Part shown: positions 23,194 through 35,500 of the stretch, in pieces
Layout of the letters: each line of letters begins with the position of its first letter
Numbering within the stretch: the first letter of the stretch is position 1
Assembly: GCA_018524725.1 (NCBI GenBank)
Contig: JAEUWP010000319.1
Location: 96,499-160,498, forward strand
Direction of reading: 5' to 3'
Source of the DNA: Podaxis mareebaensis
Taxonomy: Eukaryota; Basidiomycota; Agaricomycetes; Agaricales; Agaricaceae
Length of the DNA: 64,000 nt
Notes under the pieces: model-generated
Seen by the model: the letters and a program-made list of their open reading frames with translations, nothing else
Databases searched by the model: none
What the model was told of the DNA's origin: nothing
Translations under genes and position numbers: made by a program

Positions 23194-24338
23194 GTGTCAA
23201 GAAGGCAGCTGAAACATTCAATATCCCTCAGTTCATACTTTAAAACTGTCTCACAGGAATACTACTATCAAAGGAAGCCTAGATCTACAAGAGACTACTC
23301 TCACCTGATTCTGAATATACCTTTATTAACTGGATTCAGTTTATGGCTATACTTGGTCATCGAGTATCAAAGAAATCTATCTAGCCAAAAGCCAAGTAAC
23401 TCATTGGAAAGCTACTAGGCCAAGTATAGGTCACCCAGTTTCTCAAGTGGCATCTAGAGTTGAAGCTATATAAACCAGCTAGCTTGGATCTAAAGTATGT
23501 ATGAGCATTCAATCAGCCCAGTATCAAAGAATACTTTAGCCTCTTGGAGGAAGTTCTGAAGGAGAAGGACATATCTTGGGAGAACATGTATAATATGGAT
23601 GAAAAGGGAATACAGCTGGAGGGTGCATGAAAGAGAGCAGGTGTCAAGTACTTATTCTCCTGAGAGGAGTATGCAAAGTATGTAATATACAATAGAAACC
23701 TCAAGCTGATCACAATAATCAAGAGTTGTTGTGCAGATGGAATATCAATTATGCCAGAATTTGTATTTTTAAGGCAAAGTGTTGATATTAATGGTAATAA
23801 TATTGACCCTAATATCTGGTAAGTGAATAGTGTAGTTTAACAGAGAAGAGGCTACTTACAGGTTTAAAGCATTGCAATATCTTCAACAGGGTGGATAAAT
23901 GATTTCCTGTATATACAGTGGTTTAAAAAATGCTTCATACCTCAGACAAAAGCAAAGGAACACCTAGACCACCCAATCTTACTCATTCTTAATGGCTATG
24001 GCTCTTATGTTACAGATGAGATGGTTAATCTTACTGCTATACATAACATTGAGCTCCTCTGTCTTCTGGCATATACAATATACAAATTGCAGCCTCTTAA
24101 TGTCAGAATATTTGGGCCATTGCAATGAGCATGGGCAGAGAGATGTGACAAGTATGTAGCAAAGATAGGGGTGGAGATGCAGAGGCAGCATGTAATAGAA
24201 GAATACATAGCAGCATGATAGACAGCATTCAAGAGTGACACTATATTGAAGGCCTGGGAGAAGTGTGGAATACATCCTTTCAATCCAGACATTTTCAAAA
24301 GGGAGGATTTCACACTGAGTTTTAATATATTGATCTAG
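23194..24338 (+). pseudogene. Pogo-type (Fot1/CENP-B-like) DDE transposase, decayed
   Basis: Pieces of a pogo-family transposase can be read with stop codons between them. Seen: an N-terminal helix-turn-helix-like part near 23194-23418; ENMYNMDEKGIQLEGA; VIYNRNLKLITIIKSCCADG; GWINDFLYIQWFKKCFIPQ; the DDE-type block PILLILNGYGSYVTDEMVNL (the expected Asp is Asn here); KLQPLNVRIFGPLQ followed by a stop then AWAERCDKYV; and WEKCGIHPFNPDIF. Frame is broken by stops within the conserved blocks, and the catalytic Asp of LDG is read as Asn. The copy is dead. The element's outer limits and terminal repeats were not found. Confidence 0.8.
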
Positions 24339-24899
24339 GTTGAGAAACTTGACTCATTTCCAACTGAACTACCATCTGACTTTGACATCATTGAAGAGGT
24401 TATCTCAGAAGATGCTTGGGTTAATAATATTAACATACCTGAGCTTAATATTGGGAGTAGTGAGGATGAGGGATATAGGAGTGAAGGATTGGAAGAAGCA
24501 GAGGAGGATGGGAATAAAGACATTGAATATGAAGCCATCACTAATAGTGATATGACAAGATCACCAATTAACAGCCACTTATCTCCCACACCTGCTACAT
24601 CCACCTCCATGTTTACCCCAGCTCCACCATGTGTTTTTGATAGACAATCAGTACTCCAAACCCCTGGCCCTTATAGTACTCCAATGTGGACAAAAATAAA
24701 ATATCCTACACAAATATCTTTTATATATGAAAACAAGTTGCTGTGTAGAAAGTTATTTATCATGTAATCAATATATATGTTACTCTATTAATGCCTTTCA
24801 TTTTGCTTGTATGTGCAGAATCATTTAAGTGCATAAACTTACATATCCCTATGTAAAAAGCTTTAAGTACCATGTGAGATACTGTAGATCTCCTGTGTT

Positions 24900-25711
24900 A
24901 TGAACTCCCCTAATACACCTCATTATAACATCATCTACAATGCCTTAGTCCATGAGCTTGGACTTCCCAATACTTCCCACTACACCACTCAGGATACAGG
25001 TATATCAACTAAAGACCCCATTTACTATTGCAATAAAGCTTTCACCAATCATTGCCTTCCTAGCTATGCATCCTTATTCTCAGAAGACTGGCTGATACCT
25101 GGACCACTATTCTACTCCACTGACTATATAATGACCAAAATCCTATGCATCACTTGGAAAAATGCTCCTTTCACTCATGTCTTTGATCCTGATAGGTTAT
25201 ACATTCAAACTATCCATAATAACTTCAACTCTACCTGGGCCCACAGTTGGAAAATGATTTCTTACACTGGAAAACCCATTGTATTCCTCCACTCCTACAT
25301 GATGTATCCACCCAAGGTTGTTCCCTACATCATCAAATACAAAGTTATCTATGGACTTTACTTCTGTGAAGTAGAAGTCTACTGTCTTGACCCTAACTCT
25401 GACAAACCTCTGGCTATCCCTCCCCATTATTCATAGCTTCCTCCTTTCTATAGCATCGACTCCAACATCCCTGGTATCTATGAGTCAGAACCTGCTGTAA
25501 ATCCTCCTCTATATCCACCTCCCTATGTCACTACAGACATTTCCTTATCATCATTGTCATTATTCTCACTGCACTGTAGCCCAATGTATGAGTCAGACTC
25601 TACAGACTCATCCCCCATCAGGAACTTCACTATTCCCAGTTCTGTCTTGTCCCCAGACTCATATTCTTCCAATTCTACTGATGGATGCCTTTACCCTGAT
25701 ATGGACTTATA
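24900..25711 (+). pseudogene. Orphan ORF of the AT-rich island with one nonsense codon
   Basis: An open frame of 178 codons (24900-25436) ends at a TAG. The same frame then stays open for about 90 codons to a TAA at about 25711. The second part is rich in Ser and Pro (ESDSTDSSP, SSVLSPDSYSSNS). The first part has well-spread aromatic residues and phrases such as PSYASLFSEDWLIPGPLF. I do not recognise the family. A C-to-T change turning CAG into TAG would explain the break and fits the local CpG loss, but that is inference. It could be cargo or an accessory ORF of a transposon. Confidence 0.45.
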
Positions 25712-26141
25712 AGATATCTCTAGTAAATAGTTCTCTCTTATCTTTACTACCATAGACTCTTCATCTTATATTCTTATATCCTGTCCAAACTCTGACTTGA
25801 ACTATTTCTATATCTAGTTAGTTTCTTTTCTTGACTAATTTCTATCTCTGTCTTAGTTTCTATTCTCATCTTGCTCTACTCTGTAGTTATGCTTCTATTG
25901 ACTTTCAGACTTGTAGTCTTACTTCATCATAGTTATCTCTTTAGGGCATTAGAGGTAAAGCTTAAATAGCTGCTTATGTACTAGAAGTACAAGCTTCCTA
26001 TATTCTCAAATCTCAAGTTATTGTTTACCTTTAACTTCTGATTGATATTAGTCTCTGATCAGTGTGGTAGTAAATGTCTTATTGGTTATACTCTCAACTA
26101 ATAAGTATTTGACCTCTTAAGTGTGCTTAACTAGACACTTA

Positions 26142-27740
26142 TAGTAGTGAGCAAAAGTATTGCATGCTAGTCATGTAACACATATTCCATTCTCTACTTG
26201 TTGTGAATCCACCTTTAATTAATCAAAATATACTTCATTCAAACACATCATGTACTTAGACTATATATTTGATATCAGGTAGCTATAATGCAAGTAACTT
26301 AAAGAAGTAAATGAATGAAGAACAGGAAAATATATGTGCATTACTTATGATCATAACTGTTAGAAAATAATACAAGATAGATAACAAGAGAACAAGGAAA
26401 AAAAATGATAAACAGTCTTCAGTACTTAGTATGTCCACTATGAGCCTTCACTAATGTAGCAATATGATGAGGCATACTCTCAAAAAGAGTGTCTAGAGCA
26501 CATTGGGGAAAGTTGGCCCATTCCTCCTGAAGGGCAATCTACATCTTCTCAGCATTGCATGGGAGGGAGTCACAAGCACAGATAAGGGCATCTACTGATC
26601 CTAGACATGCTCTATGATGTTTATATCAGGACTAGAAGGTGGCTATGGAAGAACATTGAGTTTCTTTTTGATAAATCCCTCATCTGCAACCCTTGATTAG
26701 TGCTTCAGGTCATTGTCTTATTGGAAAATCACAGCCCCCTTCTCTATGTGCTTCAGTTTCCAGTCTTTGATAGTTCCAAGCAGCTGTTTGTCAAGGATCT
26801 TGACATAATCTGGCCCCCATATAATTCCCTTGACCCTATAAAGCCATTCTATACCCCTTCTAGTGATGCACCTCCATACCATCACCTTCCCACTCCTATA
26901 TTTGATGGTCTTTTTGATGTAGTAATCATTTAGGGCCTGTCTAGGCCTAATCTAGCAATATTGATGGCTATCTAACTTGAAAAGGAGAAACTTTGATTTA
27001 TTACTAAAAATAACCTACTTCTATTGATTGACAGTCCAACCAGCATGGACAAAAGCCCAGAGCCTGTGCTTCTTCTTATTAGCTGGAGAAATGTAGGGAT
27101 GAGTCCTATGGATCCAATAAATAAGTCCATACTTCTGGAGGTTGCATACAATTGTGTAGTGAGAGACCTGAGGTAAGGCCTTCTTCTGTAGCTCTATGAC
27201 ATTTACAGCCTCAGCTTTTACAAGCTCCCTGGCTGTAAGATGAACATCTTAGGCCTCCAGCTTTTTTGAGTGACCTGTCTTGGGGTTTACAAAATAGGGA
27301 TTATGGGTTTTCTTGAAATAGTCAAGGAGACAGCTAATAGTAGTACAATAGAGGCCCATTCTATGGGCAATATTGGTATTAGTAAAGCTGAGGGTGTTGA
27401 GCTGAGCAATGTAAGCTACTTTGGTAGGGGGTGTGTAGACTATGATAGAGAGGTTATGTATGTAGAGTTTTATGTCAAACAGATGAAGTTCTAGAGACTT
27501 ATAACCTGAATAATACCTCACTCAGAGTATGATCAAAAGAAATATATATGTAACTCAGTAATAATTGTAAAACTGTCATCTCTCAGTACTGAAACATGAT
27601 TTATATTATACTTTCATATATTTCCTACATGTCTCACAGCCTCATGGCAATTATTTGAGGTACATAAGTAGTAATCTACAATGAGGAGAGGGCTCTAATA
27701 AGGTCACACAACTGGTGTGCAATACTTTTGCTCACTACTA
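26142..27740 (-). mobile_element. Tc1/mariner element, complete ends, dead transposase
   Basis: Perfect terminal inverted repeats of 23 bp lie at 26142-26164 and 27718-27740, beginning tagtagtgagcaaaagtatt. A TA flanks each end (26140-26141 and 27741-27742), the target duplication of this superfamily. On the minus strand the remains of a Tc1-type transposase can be read: NIAHRMGLYCTTISCLLDYF, KYGLIYWIHRTHPYISPANK, GSGKVMVWRCITRRGIEWLY, GPDYVKILDKQLLGT, VIFQ then stop then DNDLKH, and SSPDINIIEHV then stop. Stops sit inside the catalytic blocks, so the copy is inactive. Length is 1,599 bp, typical for Tc1 elements. Confidence 0.88.
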
Positions 27741-27861
27741 TACCTTGCTACCTTCTTATTATAATCCTTCTTGCTAGATCCTAGCACCTCTGCAAACCAT
27801 CTAGTGAGATAGCTGCCCTCTAGCAAAGTTTAAGTGACTGGTGATAAGGACCAACCTAACA

Positions 27862-28030
27862 TCCTATGCAAAAAGCTTTAAGTACTATGCAAGATACTGT
27901 AGATCTCCTATATAAAAAACTTTAAGTACCACATGAGATACTATGAATCTCCCATATGAAATACTATGGATCTCCCATACAAAAAACTTTAAGTACCACA
28001 TGAAATACTATAAATCTCCCACATACAATG
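27862..28030 (+). repeat. Short tandem/dispersed repeats
   Basis: The phrase aaaaagctttaagtactatg and close variants, followed by agatactgtagatctcc, recur here at least three times in about 170 bp. A further copy lies at about 24855-24900. The unit varies between about 20 and 55 bp, so this is a degenerate array. Confidence 0.6.
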
Positions 28031-31000
28031 TTGAGTTTTGTTCACAAAAAAAAACATATATCTTAATTCCATTGTTTTTTTTCTCTTTATCTTTTATATT
28101 TGAGTCACTCTTTTTTGTTACTCCTATATTATCTGTCTCTACTGATCAATCACCTGAACTGCCTCTATGTCATCAGAAAGAATCAAAGGCTAAAGCAGTA
28201 TATATTAAACCCTCTGATATTGAGGAAGAGATGAGATTTCATTATATATTCAGGAAAATTGGCACTGACTTGGATTAGGTTGACTTCTTTGATGAATCTG
28301 ACAATTCAATGAGTCCTCCAGCCCCAAGTCAAATTTGATTATGCAAAGCTGGGACTATGAGTACTTCCACAGCCCATAAGAAAGCATAAAAAATTATCAA
28401 CTCACTTGCTACTACTACTTCCAATGCATGCTCACTTGCAACAGATGAAGACCTAGAGTATGCTCATAAAGAGACCAATGCTGGTCTGAAGCACTATAGG
28501 AAATCATCAATGAAGACCATCACATCAGTTTCTGCTCATCTAGGACTAGTAATACCTATCCCCAAGCCCAAGACCAAGCCTAGGCTTGCTGTGAATTGCC
28601 CTATCATTCTACTTCCTTTAAGGGTCTCTAGATTGACTTCCAAAGTTCATAATTCTAGTCATTTCAGAACCTCACACTTGACTGATATCAGCTTCAAGCA
28701 CACCAATAACTCAGAGCATCATATCAGTGTAATTATCTTACTCCTATTTGGTGTTGATTGGGTAATTATAGATTTTATTCTTATTTTATCCTTTTCTAAT
28801 CTGTTTCTATTCAGAATGAATATGAGAACACATTTCTGTATCACAATGAAAGGCAATATTTTCTACATGATTATACTAACCTAAACTCCCTTCTCAATCA
28901 ACTCAAGAACTCACATCTTTGTAACCAGGACCTTAACATTGACTACTTAGCTGATTGCAAGCTAGCAGTCATGATGGATTGCTCAGCTGGTGAACTGTTA
29001 ATAATCAATAAGATATAGTCAAATAAGGAGCTGACCACCTATTTTACAGAGTTATTTTCTGAGGTTTTTGTCTGGTATGAGCAGTGTATTGACCTATACA
29101 TCAGCACTGCTAGTGAGCCTAGTGGTAGCCTGTTTGAGAGGTGCCCTTGGTACCTTATTGACTTTGAATATGGGAAGTTCAATGTCATCCACTTTAAAGA
29201 TATGAATACTCCAAATAGTGAGTAGGTCATCAAGTATATACTGAAATGGAAAACAGATGATGGAAAACAGAAGTTATTCCTTAGTAAGTCTCTTAATCTA
29301 TCTTATTAATTATTTACTCAGTGCTTTTTCAGCTCTCAATATACAGATTCCTGAATACCTTGTCCTCAAATAGAAAGGTATTAAGGTCCTTAAAGAATTT
29401 TTAGACCTAGACAATGGAGATTCAGACTCATTGCCTCAAGAGGTCATAGGCATCAAATATGAGATTATTGAGCTAAGCTTTGACATTGAGGATGATAGTA
29501 AATCTTCCTATATTTGTCACTTCTCTATTGACATAGCTAATTACATATATCAGAACTCAATATAAATACATGTATCTGTCCACCACACAAAAAGCCCAGG
29601 CTTGTAGAGAATAATAGTGTGTTCCTTATTTTTCCTTAATTATTAACTAATAATTATTTAGCTAGTGTCTGAAAGCAAGATAGCAATTCCAACCCTCATT
29701 GCCAATCCCTTAGTGCCTAACATCTCCACTGCACTCTCAACCCCTGTTCTGGTTAAGCATATAGTAGGTCCTTTCTAGGCAACTGAGGATCTATTTGCAT
29801 AGTTCTCATTATTGCTGATCATCAGCAACACATCTTTTGACCTCTTCACTGGACCTTCAATGAAGTAGCCTGTAGTTGACAATAATGACATTGATTTCCT
29901 GTTGTAATGAAGTTACCTGACATGGATATCATACTTACCTACTCTTGATATCTTACTAGCCTTTATAGATAATATACCTAGATATCTAGCTTACAGTTAT
30001 TTTCACAAATATACTAGAACTTATCTAATAAACACACCATCAGTTTGTGAAACTATTTTATAACATCTCACATGGCCTCAACTTTGTGTATAGCTTTATG
30101 ATATTTGTATAGCTTTAATTTTGTATGCAGTTTTATGATATTTTGCACAGCTCCAATTTTGTATATAGCTTTATAATGTTTTATATGGCCTTGATTTACA
30201 TGTAGCTTTATAATATTTTGTGTATGGCTTTATAATATTTTGTATATAGCTTTATGATATTTGTATATAGGTTATATCCAGTATGTAGGCTGCAAATAAA
30301 CTATACTATACAAATAATCTGATTATTATATAATGATATATCCAATTTCTGCATGGTAACTTGTTTTTATATACAAAAGATGTTTTATATAAGACATTTT
30401 ATTTTTGTCTATGTTGGAGCACTATAAGCCCCAAAAGATCCTCAGTATCATCAAGCAGACCTGTAACACAACTTATTGAACACCTGAAGTCTCAATATCA
30501 ACAACAGCTTTCCAGTTCACTGGAGTCTCAAGAACTCAATGACCTGCTTCAACTAATACTACCTTATACCTCATAGATGCAACTTCAGAAGGAAATTGTG
30601 TCTCTTAAGACATGAGTGGCTCAACTCCACAGCCAACAAAACCTGGCAGAAATACATGCAATTTTAATTGAAGCTGAATATACATTGCTCAAGTACTAGA
30701 TTTACTAAAAATCCCTTTGTTGCAAATGTCTAAAACTTAAGATATTCTACTAGCTTCTCACTGGTGCTGAGGCTCTCACTGAATGTGCTTGACAGAAGGA
30801 ACTGGCAGCTGCCAAGGCTCAGGAGAAGGTAGTAAAAGAAGCCCAGTATACTATAGCTATAGCTTAACATCAAGCTTGCTATGCACAGGTAATGTATGCT
30901 GGCTTTGTATTTACTAAATCATTTTCCAGTATATGCTGCAATGACCTACTTGAGATTACCCACTTGCTTTCACTCCCTGAAACTGGCAAGGTCTCTGAAC

Positions 31001-31230
31001 TCTATGAATCCATTTTATGACACTTTGATATGCACCCAGAGCTCAAAAACCTCCCTCACTATGCTCAACTCTTCCCTCATACTGCTATCCAAACCAGCAG
31101 CCCATTCTCTCCTCTCCCAGCTAGTTCCACCACTGTCCAGGTGCAGCCTTGTAATAATATACTATATTTATCAACATTTTCCTCTCCTTACTATCCACCA
31201 CCTTTTTAATCTATAAATCATGGGGCAACA
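28031..31230 (+). other. Degenerate coding traces, unassigned
   Basis: Several plus-strand stretches read like protein between stops, for example near 28922-29280 (NQDLNIDYLADCKLAVMMDC and YFTELFSEVFVWYEQCIDLY) and near 30361-30880 (a Gln- and Leu-rich helix-like part, then KELAAAKAQEKVVKEAQY). None matches a family I can name. They look like eroded transposon genes or gene remnants. Confidence 0.35.
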
Positions 31231-32542
31231 GGCGTGAGAGTGATCCTGCTTTGTCAGTGGGAAGAATTCTGACTAATGCTGACAAATTTGAAAAGTTCCC
31301 ACATCCCCCCCCAGAATTGAGCCGACGGGCCAAAGGTCCCGGAGTGCGGATCTTCAATGAAAAAGACTCAGTGCCAAAGGCGTGGGAATCATACTAGTAG
31401 TTACTAACCTAATATAATTTCCACTTCACTTATATTAAGTATCCATATACTATATTCTCACTAATATACATCAAGGTGTCTCTTCAGTCATATGCTTTGT
31501 GAAGTTTTTGAGACCATGATGCTGACATGGAGCCTCAACTCAGCTGTGACACAGCTGTGACATTTGGGTGGCCAACTGATAGTTCAGTTGACTTGTGCTC
31601 ATTGGAACAGTTCCAACATGGTCATCCAGCAAGATAAAATCCCAAAAAATTCATAAACATTTACTGAAGACATTTCCGCATATGTATGCGAGATTTCAAT
31701 GGAAAATACGCCATGACAAAGGAGGAAGAGCGTGCACATCTGAAAAGTGGCCAAGAGGTGATCAATGAAGTATATCTACTCTCTCGTAATTTTGCATCAG
31801 ATTCAGCATCAGAGTACCAGAGGTCCTGTTCGGCAGCATCGGTAACAACCGGCCGCAATTACGGTAGTGGGCGCTCCAGAGGCTGGTCACTCCGGCTTTC
31901 CATATGGCACAAGGCACTGCACCTTTGACGCCCTAGCTTTGTCTTTCGCCCATTCCTCTACGTCCGTCTCAGCGAGAACTGTCGCCGTGAAAAGGAAACC
32001 ACTCGGTCCTCCTTCATCCCCACAAGGCCGTATATCACGCTCCAAACCACACAAGGAGGAATCAATGCCTGAAGGCCCAAATCAGAACGCACCCCAGGAA
32101 CTACCTATCCTACAGGCGAGTGGCTGCCAAGCCGCCACCGAAGGTAGGCTCGAGTGTTCGCCAATCAGCCTTGGAGTATGACTTATAGTCGGACGCTTAG
32201 TACCCAACGCCGAGTCTCGATCTCGACGGACGGACGAGCTTACAGGTACGCTAGCTTCTGCATATCTCGCGCCCCGGTTATGTAAAAACGCTGAACTCAT
32301 TCTTCCTGGAGGACATAATCAAGCAACGCTCAAGAATGCCCACCCTGCGACAAATCAACCGACAATAGTCGAAACTCAAGACGTACGCATCAATAATAGA
32401 TCTCAAGACCCACCTATCCTACAAACAGACGGCGGCCAAGTCTCGACCCAAGGTGGGCTTAAGCGCACATCACCTGGCCTTTGAGCATTACTTACAATCT
32501 GTTGCCTAGTGTCCAACACTGAATCTCAATCCCAATGGACAA
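31231..32542. other. Region upstream of the NLR
   Basis: CpG-containing DNA resumes here. Short plus-strand frames at 31686-31928 and 31867-32181 might be upstream exons or leader of the NLR, but I see no motif that supports this. The segment 32020-32500 carries two similar stretches (ctacctatcctacaggcgag at 32101 and cacctatcctacaaacagac at 32411, with neighbours), a local duplication. Confidence 0.35.
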
Positions 32543-35500
32543 ATGAGCCCACAAGTGCGCTATCTTTCCATACTTTATACCATGGTCAGAAATGTTGAAT
32601 TCGCTTTTCCTGAAGGACGCGATCTAAGAATGTTCGAAAATGCACACAACTTTGTGATCAAGCAACTGACGATTGTCGAAGGTCAACACATCATGCCAAA
32701 AGTAAGTAATTTCGCGCTTGAGGAAGCACTTTCAGCCTCACATATTCCATTGACAGACTGGTAGGCCGCTCCTTGAGAATGACAACTTGGTATTCTCATA
32801 TCATTACAGATCTGACGGACAAACTCCGTTCCGAGGGCGCTTCGTATAAAACCCGGCATTCTGCCTATGGCGATCCCACAGGATGCATGCCCGGTACACG
32901 CGTCAACGTCCTCAAAGAGTTGGAAGCCCAGGCTTCTGACGATCAGGGTGTTAAGGTACATTGGCTTGCAGGAATGGCAGGCATCGGGAAGTCGACGATC
33001 GCGCAGTCGCTGTGCGAGCGCTTGAACCAACGGCAGATGCTTGGGGCGAGTTTCTTCTGCTCTCGAGCGTCAGAGAGAACCAAGGACGCGCGCCGCATCA
33101 TCCCGGGTGTGGCATACGGCCTTGCCAAGGGTTCACCGACTTTCCATGCGGAGCTCGCGAAAGTCCTGGAGAGGGACCCGGATTTGGTGGAGTCGAATGA
33201 CATGGAAGAGCAGTTCGAAAAGCTCATTGTTGAACCGTTGCGGACCACCGTCGATGGCCGGGTCGGGATTTACAAGATTGTCGTCATTGATGCTCTCGAC
33301 GAATGCAGAAACCCCAGCCACGTCAGGCGCCTCATCCGGGTCATTCTCAGTTCCCCTTCGGACCTTCCCCTCAAGTTCTTCCTCGTCAGCAGAGCCGATG
33401 ATTTCATCACTACCGCCTTCAATTCCTCGAAGGGTTCCCACAATACTTTCTTGCTTCACGAGGTTGAGAAAAGCGTAGTGGAGAGTGACATCCGGATGTA
33501 TGTGAAGGCATCGCTGGCCGAGATCAAGAGGGACTATGATCTGGACAAGGAGGATGGGTGGCCACCCGAGAGCGAATTGTCTCAAATTGTCAAGGACTCT
33601 GGGAAACTTTTCGTCTATGCAGCTACGGCAGCGCGTTACATTCGAGATGGTGAGCGCCGTTACAAACAGCGGCTCACTTCCTTGGCAAACCACACATGGA
33701 GCCGGCAACAAACGTCGGCGATAGATGGACTGTATGGAGATATCGTTCAACAAGCTTGTGATGGCCAGGAAGACTGGGAATTGCCCCTCATGAGGACGCT
33801 TGTCTCGTTCGTCATATTCCTTCAACATCCGTTATCAATTGACGCCCTTTCCATGTTGTCGGGGATATCAGATCCCGTTGCGTATTTATCGCCACTCAAC
33901 TCCGTCATTCACATCCCCCCCGGAAAAAATGGTCGAGTCTCCCCGTTTCACGCATCCTTCCCGGAGTTCCTCGTAGACCCTGACCGCTGCTCACCAAAGC
34001 GTTTCTCCCCATTCGCCCCTCTTGTCTCTGCCGATGGTCACACAGAACTTGCAATCAAATGCCTCGAGCTCATGAACGGGTGGCTCAAGTACAACATTTG
34101 TGGGGTTCCAGAAGAATTGACCGTCTCCCATATGGACAGGACTAACCCACCCGAGGATACCAGCAAAATCCCTGAAGCACTCAAATACGCATGCATTTAC
34201 TGGGCCACCCATTTAAATGAGGTCCGGGAATCAAGCAAGCCAGCGGTTACTGACGCTTTACGCAAGTTCCTGAAAACTCACCTCTTGCATTGGATGGAGT
34301 GTCTGAGTATTGTTGGTGAGCTGAGGACAGGGGTTAAATCACTTCTCAGTGCAAGCGCCGCTCTCTCGGTAAGTCTTAATTATGAGAAAGCAAAGTCCAT
34401 ATGCTGATGTCATGGCAGCGCATCCAAATTACAGATGGTGAGGATCTGCGACCGCTCGTTGATGATGCCTGTCGATTTCTGCGGATGAATTTGGAGGGTA
34501 TCCAGCAGCATTGTTTTGAGGTTTACCAGTCGGCGTTCACATGGATTCCCAAGAAGTCTTTAATGCGTCAAGTTTATGGTGCAGAGGTGAAGGGGCCACG
34601 AAGTGTCGCACTGGGTCTACCTGACTCCTGGGGACCGATGGAACACTGCATGGGTGGAGGTTTGGAGATCAATTCCGTTGCTTTCTCGCCCGACGGCGTG
34701 CAAGTTGCCTCGGGATCGTGGGATGGGACGGTGAGGATGTGGAATGTGTGGACGGGCGAGGAGGAAGCCCGGTTGGAGGGCCACACGCGTCCGGTGTTGT
34801 CTGTCGTTTCCTCGCCCGACGGCGTGCGAGTTGCCTCGGGATCGAGGGATCGGACTGTGAGGATCCTGAATGTGGGGACAGGCGAGGAGGAAGCCCGGTT
34901 GGAGGGCCACACGGATTCGGTGTCGTCTGTCGCTTTCTCGCCCGATGGCATGCGAGTTGCCTCGGGATCGTTGGATCGGACGGTGAGGATCTGGAATGTG
35001 GGGACAGGCGAGGAGGAAGCTCGGTTGGAGGGCCACACTGACTCGGTGTCGTCTGTCGCTTTCTCGCCCGACGGCATGCGAGTTGCCTCGGGATCGGAGG
35101 ATCGGACGGTGAGGATCTGGAATGTGAGGACGGTCGAGGAGGAAGCCCGGTTGGAGGGCCACATGGAGGAGGTGTGGTCTGTCGCTTTCTCGCCGGACGG
35201 CATGCGAGTTGCCTCAGGATCGAGGGATCGGACGGTGAGGATCTGGAATGTGGGGACGGGCGAGGAGGAAGCTCGGTTGGAGGGCCACACGGATTGGGTG
35301 AGGTCTGTCGCTTTCTCGCCCGACGGCATGCGAGTTGCCTCGGGATCGTCGGATCGGACAGTGAGGATATGGAATGTGGGGATGGGCAAGGAGGAAGTCC
35401 GGTTGGAGGGCCACATGAATTGGGTGAGGTCCGTCGCTTTCTCACCTGACGGCATGCGAGTTGCCTCGGGATCGATGGATGAGACAGTGAGGATATGGAA

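Larger units (their letters stand above)
21600..31230. repeat. AT-rich, CpG-void transposon graveyard
   Basis: Reading this stretch line by line, I find CpG only at 22198, 23361 and 25457. Flanking DNA on both sides is rich in CpG. The content is decayed transposons and repeats with many stop codons. This fits long-term cytosine methylation and deamination, or a RIP-like process, at a silent repeat cluster. No intact host gene is visible inside. Confidence 0.85.
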
